A DNA stretch of 64,000 nucleotides, taken from NCBI GenBank assembly GCA_026724425.1, contig JAIUCV010000117.1, forward strand, positions 1,893,501 to 1,957,500, given 5' to 3'. Positions 11,604-22,660 of this stretch are shown here, piece by piece (the stretch's first letter is position 1; every line of letters starts with the position of its first letter). The DNA comes from Erythrophleum ivorense (Eukaryota; Streptophyta; Magnoliopsida; Fabales; Fabaceae). The translations under genes were made by a program, and so were the position numbers. The notes beneath the pieces are model-generated. The model was given only the letters and a program-made list of their open reading frames with translations. It searched no databases and had not been told where the DNA came from.

Positions 11604-14600
11604 CTAAACAGTCGCAGTAACTGCTCCTTGCTCAGTGTCGATTTTCATCCTTTTAGTTGGTGGCTCATCTTCAGACACAACCATCAGAGATTCTTCTTCA
11701 GAGTTGTTTTCGTCACTTGTGTTTCCAGAGCTTTCTCCAGCTTCTACCTTTGGGACAGGCTCCTCCACTTTCTTCTTCAGCGTCTCTATCACAGCCATCA
11801 CTTCTCTGTTCACCTGTTTGTTTATCACACAAACTTTATGTCACCCCAAGTAATTTATGACATGCAACAATGAACTCAAATATTTCTTACTAGTTTATAA
11901 AAATGATGTTATAAACTCTTCCCCACAACACAATACAGAGAAGAAACGATATGGTTTCAAAATTATGATTATTAACCTGTGGGTTCTGAAGAAAGTCGGA
12001 AATGTCAGTTGGGCAACAAGGGCACTTCATGACGTTTTTCTGTGCACGTAGTATGCGACCGCCTCTGCTTCTCTCTCGCAACTGTGTTACCCCAGCAAAT
12101 GTAGCTTCCAAGCATGCCTTGCAAAAGTTATGAGCACAAGGCGTTGTCACTGGAGAACTCATCACTTCGCGACAGATTGAGCAACTAAATTCTGTGTCAA
12201 CAAAAAAAGAAAAAAAAACAAACCAAACCACAATTTAGATGTGCATAGGACCCTTTTAAAAATAACAACAAACATGCACATAAACGGACAAGCAGACCTT
12301 TCAGAAGTTTTTCCCTCATAGTGGAGTTTTGTGCCACCTTTATGGCTTTCATCGTCCTCTTCCTCTCTTCAGGACCCAAAGCTTCCACTGACTTTCTGCT
12401 AGCAGGTGGAGGCTTCATCCACTTCCAACGACCCTCGGATTCCTGAACAAGTGAATGTAGTATGTTACTTTCTTGTGTCTCAAGTAATATATCATGACAT
12501 ACGAAAAAAGAGAAAAGAAAGAGAGGTTGTGCTTACATCAAAATCCCATGATGGACTTTCTTTTCTTTCAAACAAGTCAGTGGCCTTGTTAAGCTCTGGA
12601 ATATTAGGCAAAGGTCTTGGACGATCACCATGCTCATCACTGCAGAGTATAATTCAACGGTGAGCAATAACAAACTATCAACACACAATGACGCTTTAAA
12701 AAATAAAAAAAAATCAAAACCTGGTCCATGGAGCTGGCTCATTGTCACATCTAACAAATAGGTAACGACAGACCATATAAGTACCCTATAAAAAAAAAAA
12801 AAAAAAAAAAACATAAGATTAGGGTCTAGAAAGAAAATCCAGCTCTGCATGACAAAGAACAGCTAGCTTTATTTGAACCTGTATTCCAACTTTTCTCCAA
12901 CACTTCTCAATCCTGTAAACCCCATCATATCTCACTCCTTTCTCTCCAGGGGCATAGGCAGAACGCTTCTCCTTGTGAGACCTGATAATTTTGTAAGCAT
13001 GAAGAAAGAAACTGAGACAACTTTCTGAAAAGTATAAAAAAATCATTCCATTTCAATGAAAACTGAAGAAAGACTGCAAAAAGTGAGAGAGATGTTGAGC
13101 TAACCTGACAACTCGGACAGGATATCCCATTTTGCAACTAATTCTAAGAGCTTCGTTTGACTTTGTAAAGTTCTGGTCAGAAGACTGAACCTCGTTCGTT
13201 CTTTTGTTGCCACTTAGATCTCTTCCTCCACTACAAGACACATTCACACTTATTCATGGCAAAGACAAAAGACAGAATTGACAACTCCTATTGTAATTTA
13301 AAAAAAAAAAGAAGCAAACCTTCCGGTGTAGAGAAACCATTCTCCATGATCCTCGTCATCCTTATAACCTCCAGAGAGTGCCACAGACTGCGCTCCATAC
13401 TGTGATTGCCCAGCAATCCCAGCAACGTGCTGGAAATGAGCTCCCCACTGCTTACAATCAAGTCTGTCTGCCCAAATCTCTCCAACTAAAACACCTTGGT
13501 TCCTAGTTGGATCATTCTCAGCTGGAATAGGACCAAAGTGATCAGGTGGTATTGTCACATAAATCCTGCCACAAGCAGCATTTGCCTTGCCTGTTTTCTT
13601 AGCCCGCTCAGTTGTGAAAGCCTTGTCAGGACGGTTCTTGTTGCTGACTAAGTGATACACTTTGGCATTCCCCACATGAGCAGATTTTGCAACCCTAGCC
13701 AAACGAATCGCAGAGACTAGTGAAGCGTTGATGCGAGGGTCGTTCGCCATTTTCCTTGGGATTGCACTCCGGCATTTCGCACATTCAAACTTCTTTTTCC
13801 CAACCCATTTCTCAAAACATTTTAGGCAGAAATTGTGGCCACACGGAGTCTGCAATGGCATGTACATAATATATCCATTAGCACTAGTTAATTATTAATC
13901 TTCATTCTTGTCAAAATATACAGAAACTGGATAAACGAGAAAGTACTAATGACACAATCAGGGTCTCATTCCTGTAATTACCGATTCAAGAAATAAAGTA
14001 TAAGTGTTTTACAGCTGGATTTAAAGTATCACGAAACTCAGTTTCAGGATTTTAAGAGCGGAATTTATTAAATTAAGGCTAGGTTTGCTGAGGACTTTTA
14101 TTTTAAGAGCTAACAGTGACTTTTTAGAAAAATTAAATGTCTCAGATTTTGGCTTATGTAAAAATCAGGAGAACATGAACAAAAAGAAGTTAAGCTTTGT
14201 GTATACTTTGAGAGATTTTATGAAAGCAAAAGTGTAATTAATAACCCCAAGCAAGGATAACGGATTTAAGTTGTCAAAGTAATATTGTTTACTTTGAACA
14301 TCTCTAAACCCCAAGCAAGCCCTAATAAGTGAATGAGAACATAAACGTCCAAAAAAAAAAAAGATTAAAGTTCTGGCGATTCCATAAGAGGCATAATCTA
14401 TGAGTGAGTAAAGACTAAAGAGAGAGCAAGATCCAGAGTGATAGTGAGTGAGAGAGAGAGAGAACGAACCGTGACTGGCCTTTCAGGCAACTGGAGGCAG
14501 ATGGAACAGCAGAAATTATCTCGAAGAGCAGCTAAAACATCAACATCTTCACCGGAATTGTCCCCTTGGTTGTTTTTCTTGTCTTCTTCCTCATCAGATT

Positions 14601-14925
14601 TACCACTCAGCAACTGCTGCCTCTTCTTATCTTTCTGTGCCTCCGTCAACGACTCATCGGCCTCGATCGCACGGATCGCTGCTACAAGGACTGAGCCGCC
14701 GGATTCAGTTCCGGCGATTCCGGAAACCGGGACGAGATCAACCTCGCCGGAGCAGTCGGGGCACTCCCACTCTCGAGTGGATTCTAGGGTTTCGGGAGGG
14801 GACGTGAGACATGACACGTGCCAAGGCGTACCGCAAGTGCTGCACGAGAGACACTCAGTCTCCTCCTGAGGCTTCACGTTGCATCGCATGCACACTCCCT
14901 CTTCGTTGCAGGGATACTGAGCCAT
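11604..14925 (-). CDS. VIM1: E3 ubiquitin ligase ORTHRUS/VIM (PHD-RING-SRA-RING methylcytosine reader)
   Basis: Nine exons join in frame with GT-AG introns: 14925-14470, 13849-13320, 13230-13105, 12981-12879, 12785-12721, 12639-12537, 12442-12298, 12191-11977 and 11813-11604. They total 1953 bases (650 residues), close to the usual 615-660. Domains in order: PHD finger (about 5-60, CMRCN, CSTCGTPWHVSC, CPDCSG), first RING (about 137-178, CCSICLQLPERPVT, CGHNFCLKCFEKW), SRA/YDG domain (about 245-405, GPIPAENDP, VAGIAGQSQYGAQSVALSGG, YDGVYRIEKCW), and second RING (about 511-570, CSICREVMSSPVTTPCAHNF), then an acidic tail with a basic KRMKID motif. Family knowledge: VIM proteins bind hemimethylated DNA and support MET1 maintenance methylation in the nucleus, with E3 activity. 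Wording in the PHD linker and tail is closer to VIM1/2/4/5 than to VIM3. All zinc ligands I checked are present and no lesion was seen. The 5'UTR and intron 1 contain GA repeats. Assigning the VIM1 ortholog is an inference. Confidence 0.95.
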
Positions 14926-15109
14926 TGTAAGAGAGAAATGAAAAGAGATAAAAGGAGTGAGAGAGAGAGAGAGAGAAGATGCGGGTGTTGGGAGAGAAAG
15001 AAAGAAAGTGAGGAAATATAAAGAAGAGGGAGACGAGATGAGAAGAGGCGGGTGTTGGGAGAGCGTCTTTCAATCTTTGAAACGAATTACATAAAAAGAA
15101 AACCTATAA

Positions 15110-15465
15110 AGAAAAAAAGAATAAAATCTCCTAATTTGATAACAATTGATTCAGATGGCAACTATATTTCATTTTTTTTTCTTTCTTCTGTTAATTTTGA
15201 AACTTTTCTAAACTGACATTTGAATATCTATAGATAGGCCGAAATCTTAGGAAATATATTATATTATATACAAATAATATCCACTATTTCTAATTTTCAT
15301 AAAATATAACCTAAAAAGAAAAGAAGAATAAAATCTCTTAATTTGATAACATCTTATTCAGATGGCAATTATATTTCATTTTTTTTTCTTTCTTCTGTTA
15401 ATTTCGAAAGTTTTCTAAACTGAGCTCTGAAATCTGAATATTGTAGCCCGAAATCTTGAGAAATA
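15110..15465. repeat. Diverged direct duplication upstream of the VIM gene
   Basis: A segment of about 140 bases at 15118-15260 recurs at 15327-15465. It is recognisable by ATAAAATCTC, TTTGATAACA, CAGATGGCAA and the CATTTTTTTTTCTTTC run, about 205-210 bases apart. The stretch around it (15075-15890) is AT-rich with many T runs and holds no supported gene. Confidence 0.8.
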
Positions 15466-15896
15466 TTTAAATACAGATAATATCCAATGGCATATTTCGA
15501 TTTTTTTATCATTTCTAATAAAATATTACCCTTATAAATTAACTGTTTCCAAATTTTTTCATATTTGATTTCCTATTTGGAAACTGTAAAATTTAAGTTT
15601 TTTTTTTTACTGGTCAATCTGTCATTTAATTTCAATTTTCTTTAAAGTTTTTTAAGTATTTTTTTTTTTACTTGCCAACCTACTTGAGATAAATCCTGTT
15701 TGGTAGTGACTTTTTTTTTGTAGTCACTCTCCAAAGCTTTCCCCATTCCAAGGGTCGTATCGGTATCCTCATGCATGACTTTTCTCAATATTAACTCGAA
15801 TGTCCTTCTAAACCTTTCTTAAATATAACTTTGGCTTAAAACATTATTTTTGTTAATCTGAGTCTACATACAAAGTCGAACCTTCTCTGAGAACTG

Positions 15897-16184
15897 ATGC
15901 CAAACCCTATATATTTCTCTAGCTGTCCCATTGCCTTGTACTTCCAAAGGCCAACATCCTCTTTTTCATCGAACTTGTCCATCTCAAATCTGCATGGAGT
16001 AGGATCCATGATGATTAGTAACCGGTTTCCTTTGTTTCTTGCAGATAAGCAAAACCATAAACCAATAACAAAGTATGGAAGAAATCTTCATAGACAAAAG
16101 ATGAACAAAGTTGATTGTGAAAGAAACAAGCTACAACTTATTCAATGTTTTAAAGACGAGTCAAGGATCGAGAACACTTCATGA
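15897..16184 (+). CDS. Hypothetical small ORF, 95 residues
   Basis: An ATG-initiated frame of 95 codons runs through 16184, with a serine- and proline-rich start and a basic C-terminal half. It lies 400 bases before a CACTA insertion. I recognise no domain, signal peptide or homolog. A TTGTTTCTTGCAG acceptor-like site lies within the frame near 16045, so this may be part of a spliced transcript instead. Base composition does not separate it clearly from surrounding non-coding DNA, so I treat it as a weak candidate. Confidence 0.2.
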   Translation: MPNPIYFSSCPIALYFQRPTSSFSSNLSISNLHGVGSMMISNRFPLFLADKQNHKPITKYGRNLHRQKMNKVDCERNKLQLIQCFKDESRIENTS

Positions 16185-17528
16185 GTTAATTGGATTAAGT
16201 TTTGGTTGATCTAATCCAAGAGAACTTGTCTTCGCTTCACCCTAGTACCGTGAAACTTCTCATTCATCGTTTTCACCAATTCGGTAAGTTGCAATCTCTT
16301 CCTCCTATCTTGCTTTGATTCTGAATCATCTTCGTATTCTTTTGCGTAGCCAACCTACGCTTTGATACAACTTGTAGCCCATACTGATCGACGCCACTCT
16401 CCCTGGATTCAAGTTGATGAATCTAATCTCTCTAACTCTCACGACTCTCGTTTATAGCTGGATCGCCATTGCTCTTCCTCTATATTTCTTCTCTTTTGTT
16501 CTTCTTCAGATTCACCGCTAAAACCGTGAATCTCTACACTTACACATCAAAAATCTTATACATGTTCATGTTTATAAAATCTTGTCGACACACTACAAGA
16601 AATAGGCCCATTAACAGCATACGATTAGTGCTATAATATGTGTTTGATAGCGTTTTCATGTATGCTGTGTTAACCGGAGCTATAATAGGGTCACTTCATA
16701 TAATAGCGTTTTTGAGTTGTGCTATTATATGTTTATTTATTATAGCGCTTATTTAATGCTGTATTGGAGTTTCTAATAACATATTTTAAATGCTATTTTA
16801 ATTTGTATTGTAGCACTTTTTCTGTGCTATTTTATAAGTTTTTGTAGCTATTTTTTTCTGCTGTTTGTATTCTTTCTGTAGCTATTTTCGTGTGTTATTG
16901 TTAAGCGTTTTTTAGTTCTTTTTAGTGCTATTTAATTTTAGGTATATCTCTATTAACGTGATACTTATATGTATTAAATATATTTTTTATTTCACAGAAA
17001 ATCCATAAATACATAAAAAAGTCTTACATACTCTAATCCTTGAACAAAAACCTCAAATACTACTTCTACATTACAAGACTACTAATTACTAATCATAAAG
17101 GTTTATGAGATAAAAAACACAAAAGGGAAATACACTTCTTCCTCGGTTGAATTTGAGTGTCCTGTCTTCAGCTTACAAGATTTTCCAGCCTACCATTCTG
17201 CAGTGATTGTTCAATCTGCATAACCACAAAAAAGTACGAGACTTTACAAAGTCCCAGTTGAAAAAATAACTGATTTTTAAACAAGTTGCTAGTTCCTGCA
17301 ACTTTATCCTAGCGAAAAGCATGCTGCAAATATTAGTAGCGCCTAATAACAAACCTTAGTAAGGCCATATTAGCAGCTTAACTACATTTGCCCTGCCTCT
17401 TAACCTGTCTTTACTAAACATCAAAATATATATAAAAAGATTGAAAATATCCCAAAGCGTTAAGTTAGAAATACATCAAAGTAGATTGATTACATTGAAG
17501 AGATTTGATTACAAGGGACTATACAGAC

Positions 17529-17880
17529 CTTATGGTTTCTAGTGGAGCAAGAACAGCGTTGGTCATGGCCCCAGCTAAAGCCCCACTAAGAAATTCACGA
17601 GCTTCCCAAGTCTTGAAGAAATCCTGAATCAACAGAAATCAAAAACACAAGAGAGAGAGAGAGAAATATCACAATGGTTTCATCAAATCAGAATACAATA
17701 CAGATTGTCAAAACCATAAGCGAAGCAAAGACTAGACCGGACAAAAAAAAGAAAAAAAGAAACTTACTTTTACAGGAATCGTGAAGTAAGGAAATTGAGG
17801 CTGGAGACAAAGATGAGAATCCGATGAAGCATATTCCTTCTCCATAACCAGAAGCCCTTCCTTTGTTCTAACATGATACT
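17529..17880 (-). pseudogene. Captured exons of a mitochondrial carrier (BT1-type) gene
   Basis: Two minus-strand exons are visible. The upstream one ends at 17768 (PQFPYFTIPVK, then GTAAGT). The next, 17623-17529, is bounded by CAG and GTCTGT and encodes EFLSGALAGAMTNAVLAP followed by LETIR. The P-L-E-T-I-R sequence matches the PX(D/E)XX(K/R) signature of mitochondrial carriers in its BT1-like form. The splice signals are still intact, and intron DNA between the exons was taken along, so capture was at DNA level. Only one transmembrane helix of six is present, so no transporter can be made. Confidence 0.8.
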
Positions 17881-18124
17881 ATTGTTGTAACAAGCTACAT
17901 TTCTGTATATAAACAAAAATTAACACCAAGGAGACACATTTTCTATGAGAATGTTATGTTAAAACACCTTGTCTAAGAAATTAGAAAAGTTAACATCTGA
18001 AGAATCTAAACAAATGTACAATACCTTACTCTCGTAAGGCTCATCATAACTTAGACCAATCTCATAAACATCTCAATACTAAATCTTCAAAAAGGATCAT
18101 CAAATCATGTAAGTTTGTTTACCA

Positions 18125-18253
18125 TGTAAGCGGAACTTCAAATTATCTTTAGGAACAAACTCAACCTCAGCTTGGAACTCTCTTTCCCCTTGATAGCTCA
18201 CTATCTCCAGCTGCTTCACCGCAACTTCTCTCCCGTTTCTTACCACTCCTTTG
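18125..18253 (-). pseudogene. Captured fragment of a PERK-type receptor kinase
   Basis: The minus strand reads KGVVRNGREVAVKQLEIV, then a QGEREFQAEVE segment, which is kinase subdomain II (VAVKQL, with the ATP-binding lysine) as found in proline-rich extensin-like receptor kinases. It then jumps directly to EFVPKDNLKFRLHG, matching the later hinge segment usually written YEFVPNNTLEFHLHG, and ends at a GTAAAC donor. The roughly 30 residues between these motifs in PERKs are missing. That indicates an internal deletion after capture. It cannot encode a kinase. Confidence 0.75.
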
Positions 18254-19196
18254 TGCCATCATAAACTAAAATAAATTAGCCTGTTCAATTTCGAACTATT
18301 AATAAAAGTTTAACCTCCACACAAAGGTTTAATCTCCACACACATCAAGAGCATGAACCCTAAAATCTCAACTTGAGGATGAGCTAAACCAGAGGAAAAA
18401 CGCAATAAATAAATTACCATGGACTCGTCTTAGATGGTTCTCAGTCTCCATCTTCAGTCTCTCTCAGTGAACTGTCATCCTCGGAATCAAAGATATCAGA
18501 GTCAAATCATCGGAATTCAAAGACCCCAACAAACTCTAAAAACACACACAAAACCCAGAATTTTTTTTTAATAAAAAGCACAATAAGAAACGAGGTCCAA
18601 GGTATGAAACAAAAGAAGGAGCAAGGCAAGGATAATACATATGTCGTAATCGGAATCAATCCTGGAGTCGATCCAAGCAGAAAATAAATTTCTGCTTTCC
18701 CGTCGGGATTTTCGTTAGTGCCGTCGCGAGACTGAGGAGACTGACGGAGAAAGTCGACAGACGCTTGGTCTTCTTCCTCGTCTAAAACCCTAATTTTCTA
18801 AGGGATTAGCAGGAGAGAGATGATGAAACGAGGGCTATCACAAGATTGAGGAGCATCTTCTATCAGAGATGATTGAGGAGTAGATCATACAGGAAGAGGA
18901 TAGAGGGAGGAGAATCGCACTCGCAAGAGATCTGTTTTTTTTTTTTTTTAGAGCTTGTGATTTTTTTTTTTGTACGGAAAAGCCTTGTGATTTTTTTTTT
19001 TTTAAGTGCTGAGGCCTATGAAAAAATTGAAAAAATTAGGCTCCAATCGTCATTTTTGTTCCCGGTTAGCGAAATTTCGGCATAGCATTTAAAAAATGTT
19101 ATAATAGAGTACTCTAAATCAATATATCTTCTTTAATAGCAGTTATGAAAATCGTGCTATCGTATTGTGCTATCAATACCAATATTTCTTGTAGTG

Positions 19197-20325
19197 ACAT
19201 TTATCATTTACAGGTACAAAGAAGTGTTGTACTTAGTGTTTCTTCATCGCGGTATCATCAAAGCAAAGGAAAAAAAAAAAAGAAAAAACAATCTAGCTTT
19301 GTGGATCATTTTCTTGTGCACATTCAGCTTCAGAGTTCGTTCAACAAAGCGCCAAGACCAATGATCTCGGAAAACACTGATTTGCTCTATTGCCATTCGA
19401 TGTGAAAGTAACTGTTTTCATCTGAATTTTCATTTCTTATATATAGTTTCTTGAGATTTTGTTTTGTAATCATTAAAGCAAACAACCTCTGTTGTTCTTC
19501 CGAAAATGTATAGTGATGAGTTTTAATCTAATTGCATACCTTTCTTATACATACATATAACTTTAGAGTAGAGAGATAGAGAAAAGAAGGAAGTGTTTGA
19601 TTCATTGGAGCAGAGATTCATTAAAGAAGTACAAAGCTTGTGAGTGAAGCCCACATTGACATCAGTCTTGGCTGCAATCAACAAAACAAGAAATTTCACA
19701 ATCCACCATGAAGAAAGTAACGAAAAGACAGAACAAAAATATCAAAAATATTGGCACTTTTACTCAAAAATTGATCTTTCACTACATTCAAAAGTAAGAC
19801 TTATCCCACATGTTGTTACCTATGTCTATAAAAAAATGTTACCTATGCAAAAAAAAAAACAAGACCAATGTATCATCATGCCTACAACATTCTAATTCAT
19901 CAATTAACACAAGTCCAAACACAAACACAGAATCATATCTACACATGGGAAGATGAAAACAGGTCATAGAAGACACATGGAAACTCAAATCAAGCCCTCT
20001 ATCAATTTTGAAAATTTCAATTAGTCATCCATTTAATTGTGAATAATCAGCGATCAAACTCCACATTTTACCGTTTTTCAGCACATTATCACATAAACAA
20101 TGATCCAAATCAGAAATTTCGATAATCCAAAATATAAACTAAACATTTATTTGGATCTTTTAAATGTTTTTGTTTTTTGTCTGTAACAGGTTATCTTCTA
20201 AATTTAAATGTTGGTAGGTTTTGTATGTAAAATATATTCCGCCCACTTGGAATTCATTTACCAATGTTTATTTAAAAAAAAAAAAACTAGTATAGTAATT
20301 GACTAAAAAATTAAACTAAAAATAT
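19197..20325. other. Intergenic stretch, no supported gene
   Basis: AT-rich DNA with A and T runs. A TTTACAG acceptor-like site near 19208-19214 is followed by a short open frame, but no domain or partner exon was found. If the sequence on either side of the CACTA insertion was once one transcript, nothing recognisable remains. Confidence 0.5.
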
Positions 20326-20651
20326 TATAAAGATATTTCAACTGTATACCCCAAATTTCAAAACGTTCTTAAATCCTTCATTAATACACACCAGGAAACA
20401 CATTAATCAAAAAGGGGAATTCCAAAAGACCACTTGCATGCGTTTATCGAAAAGAGTACTTTATTAGTATTATCGTTAATTATTTTGTTTTAATTTTAAT
20501 CAAAATAGGAAATTCCAAAAGACGCTTTGTGTTAATTATAAATGGGAGTCTTCGATCTATTCTATAATCACTAAACTAAACCCTACAGCTTTCCTTCGTT
20601 TCCATCGAAGCCAAGAATCAACAAACTCCTTCCGCTCTTGTCGCCGCCGCA

Positions 20652-21020
20652 ATGCAAGGTTCTGATTCAGAGAATGACACTGAATCGGAATCTGAAAGCG
20701 AGCAGCATTCAGAGACTACTGCTGCTTCAGCGTTACCAAAGACGAAGTGTAAGCGGCTTAGTGAAGAGGCCACAACAACCTCCGTCAAAGCGAAACGGGC
20801 CAAGGAAGAAACAAATTGGGTTGAGAAATCTTTCGTTTTTGGATCGATTGCGAGTTTTGGATTTGATGAAGAATGTGTGAAGGAAAAATGGAGTTTGGTG
20901 CCAGTGGAGACGAAGAAGAAGATTGAAGAAAAGTATAAAGTTTTGATGCGCAAAGAAATTAAACTTGCTGTTATGAAATCTGACTTTGTGGGTGAAGTGA
21001 CGCAAACTTTGTTTGGTTGA
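20652..21020 (+). CDS. Small unknown protein, 122 residues, paralog A
   Basis: A single-exon frame of 122 codons. The N-terminal third is acidic and serine-rich (GSDSENDTESESESEQ), followed by a basic KTKCKR patch that could be a nuclear localisation signal, then a predicted helical C-terminal half (LVPVETKKKIEEKYK). No family recognised. A second copy lies at 25022-25393 in the duplicated segment. The two proteins differ at many residues but keep the same frame and nearly the same length, which supports real coding. Most differences fall in the middle and the C-terminal half. The upstream DNA is also duplicated, so both copies probably kept their promoter. Confidence 0.6.
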   Translation: MQGSDSENDTESESESEQHSETTAASALPKTKCKRLSEEATTTSVKAKRAKEETNWVEKSFVFGSIASFGFDEECVKEKWSLVPVETKKKIEEKYKVLMRKEIKLAVMKSDFVGEVTQTLFG

Positions 21021-21513
21021 GATGCAATATCTCATTTTGTGTTTCCAATCTTTATGACTCTATGGTTTGTTTCCATGTTTTATTTTTATTTTGTGTGGTT
21101 TGCTTTCTGGTTTTATCTTATCTTGGATTTTTTGCTTTTATGTTTAAAACGCTATTAGAATGAAACACATCTTTCTTTTTTCCTTGGATTAAAGTCTATG
21201 TGGGCATTCAATTTTTCAGTTTAGTTTGATTCTCTTATATTTTCATTAGCAATAGTAAATTTCTTTTCTATTTTCATTGGTATTAGATAGAAGAGAAAGG
21301 CTTAGTAATTGTTACTCTGCACAAATGCCATAAGTCGAGAAGACCTTACTTTAAAAATCATATGCAGGTTATACTTGTTCTTTCTATTACAAAAAAGGAC
21401 ATCTATTTCTTTGATACTATATTACAAGCTATTACACAGTATTTAGACTATAGATGCTTTTCTTATCTTTCGAATGTTGAAAAAACCTAAGAGGTTATTT
21501 ACATTAGGGCTAT

Positions 21514-21708
21514 TTAACCAAGCTTCGTACACTGTAGCTGTCTGAAATGTTCATGAGCTGCCAGATTCCCTGCGATCGCAGTATCAACAATTTCTTTGCC
21601 TGCATCACTAGAAATCGATGACCTGGATGACGTAAACAGTAGAAAAAGAACGTCCATGACACATCCAAGAAGAGGAATTTGCGAACTACATTTGGATTTC
21701 ATATCCAT
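21514..21708 (-). CDS. Small unknown protein, 64 residues, paralog A
   Basis: Minus-strand frame of 64 codons beginning MDMKSKCSSQIPLLGC, with a short hydrophobic stretch VMDVLFLLF and an AHEHFRQLQC tail. The paralog at 26336-26527 keeps the frame with about seven substitutions and ends one codon earlier. A TATAATAAAC TATA-like sequence lies upstream near 21800-21815 on the minus strand in both copies. The family is unknown to me. Conservation of frame between duplicates and the conserved upstream region are the main support. Confidence 0.5.
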   Translation of the reverse strand: MDMKSKCSSQIPLLGCVMDVLFLLFTSSRSSISSDAGKEIVDTAIAGNLAAHEHFRQLQCTKLG

Positions 21709-22139
21709 ATTGGGATAGTTTTGAGATGCAGAAGTAAATATTTGGGAGAGTTTTGAGAGAAAAGTGTATGAGATGAAGAGGAAAGAGAAGAGAAAGCGAG
21801 TTTATTATATTGATGAAAAAAGACTTGGCCACCAAGAATCACAAATAATTTGGCTTACTCCCCAATATTCTTATTTGTTCAATATTTGCATAGTTAGTTG
21901 AATTGTATCTTTCTTTTCTGTCACGGCAGTTGAATTCTAATTTGTCCGTTTATGAAAGATCATCACATTAGTTTCAGTTTATTTTAATATTATTTGGATC
22001 AATTACATAAAATTAGTACTAATTCAGTTTAATCAACATTTCATATGTTTCATATTCCTCTGTTCATAACACAGTATTTTTGGTTATCATATGATCAAAT
22101 CTGTGATTTGTAAATAATGTTTTTTTTTCCTTTGTACAA

Positions 22140-22235
22140 TTTATTTACCCTTAAATATCAAAATGGCTTCTTGAGATACATCCATTAAAGAATCAACACA
22201 ATCTTCATCATCATCACTCATTATCTTCACTTGAT
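22140..22235 (-). pseudogene. 3' remnant of a PUB21-like U-box gene
   Basis: The minus strand encodes SLMDVSQEAILIF, matching the last residues of the intact PUB21-like gene at 26945-28273. The normal stop is replaced, and the frame runs a few codons further. All upstream coding sequence, including the U-box, is absent. It is a truncated duplicate. Confidence 0.85.
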
Positions 22236-22660
22236 CATGAATTTGTTATCAATAACTAATGCGAATTCGGAGTTAAAATAGTGACCGTAGGATCGATGGT
22301 GGATGGGAGGAGATTCATGCATGTGTTCTACATCGGATTCCTGGCACGCACTCACCTCTTTCTCAGAATAGTATTACTTTGAAAAATGAAAAGTAGGTCT
22401 CTTAAACAGCAGTGTTAATAGCTACTTTCGTCTAAATCTGAATTCAAATTTCTTGTTTTCTCACGAATTAATACACAACTTTCAAGTTTATGGATGAAAC
22501 GTAGACATAAAACTCTAACACGGCACTTGTAGAAAGTAGCAGGTAAAAATTTATCTCCCTATATATTGACATGTATTGCGCTAGCTATCTCTCATCGTCT
22601 CTTTATAATTTTAGCATCAAAAAAAAAAAAAAAAAAAGCTATCTCTCGTCAAACAGTTCG

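Larger units (their letters stand above)
16591..19196. mobile_element. Non-autonomous CACTA (En/Spm) element with captured gene exons
   Basis: The left end is CACTACAAGAAATA at 16591 and the right end is its inverse TATTTCTTGTAGTG ending at 19196, apart from one base. A 3-base target duplication ACA flanks both sides (16588-16590 and 19197-19199), as CACTA elements make. Subterminal regions carry repeated GCTAT/ATAGC motifs in both orientations (about 16610-16960 and 19080-19190). No transposase is present, so movement would need an autonomous partner. The interior holds minus-strand fragments of a mitochondrial carrier gene and of a PERK-type receptor kinase gene. This motif family differs from the CGTCG arrays of the large element at the left of the window, so the two are probably different CACTA families. 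Confidence 0.92.
20326..22235. repeat. Tandem segmental duplication, copy A (homologous part)
   Basis: From AAAGATATTTCAACTG at 20326 to about 22235 this segment matches the second copy beginning at 23542. It includes both small genes and the last about 90 bases of the PUB21-like coding region. The match is high in coding parts and interrupted by small indels in spacers. Homology ends inside the PUB coding region near 22235. The following 22236-23540 is unique to copy A and contains unidentified DNA and a SWEET fragment. Confidence 0.88.
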
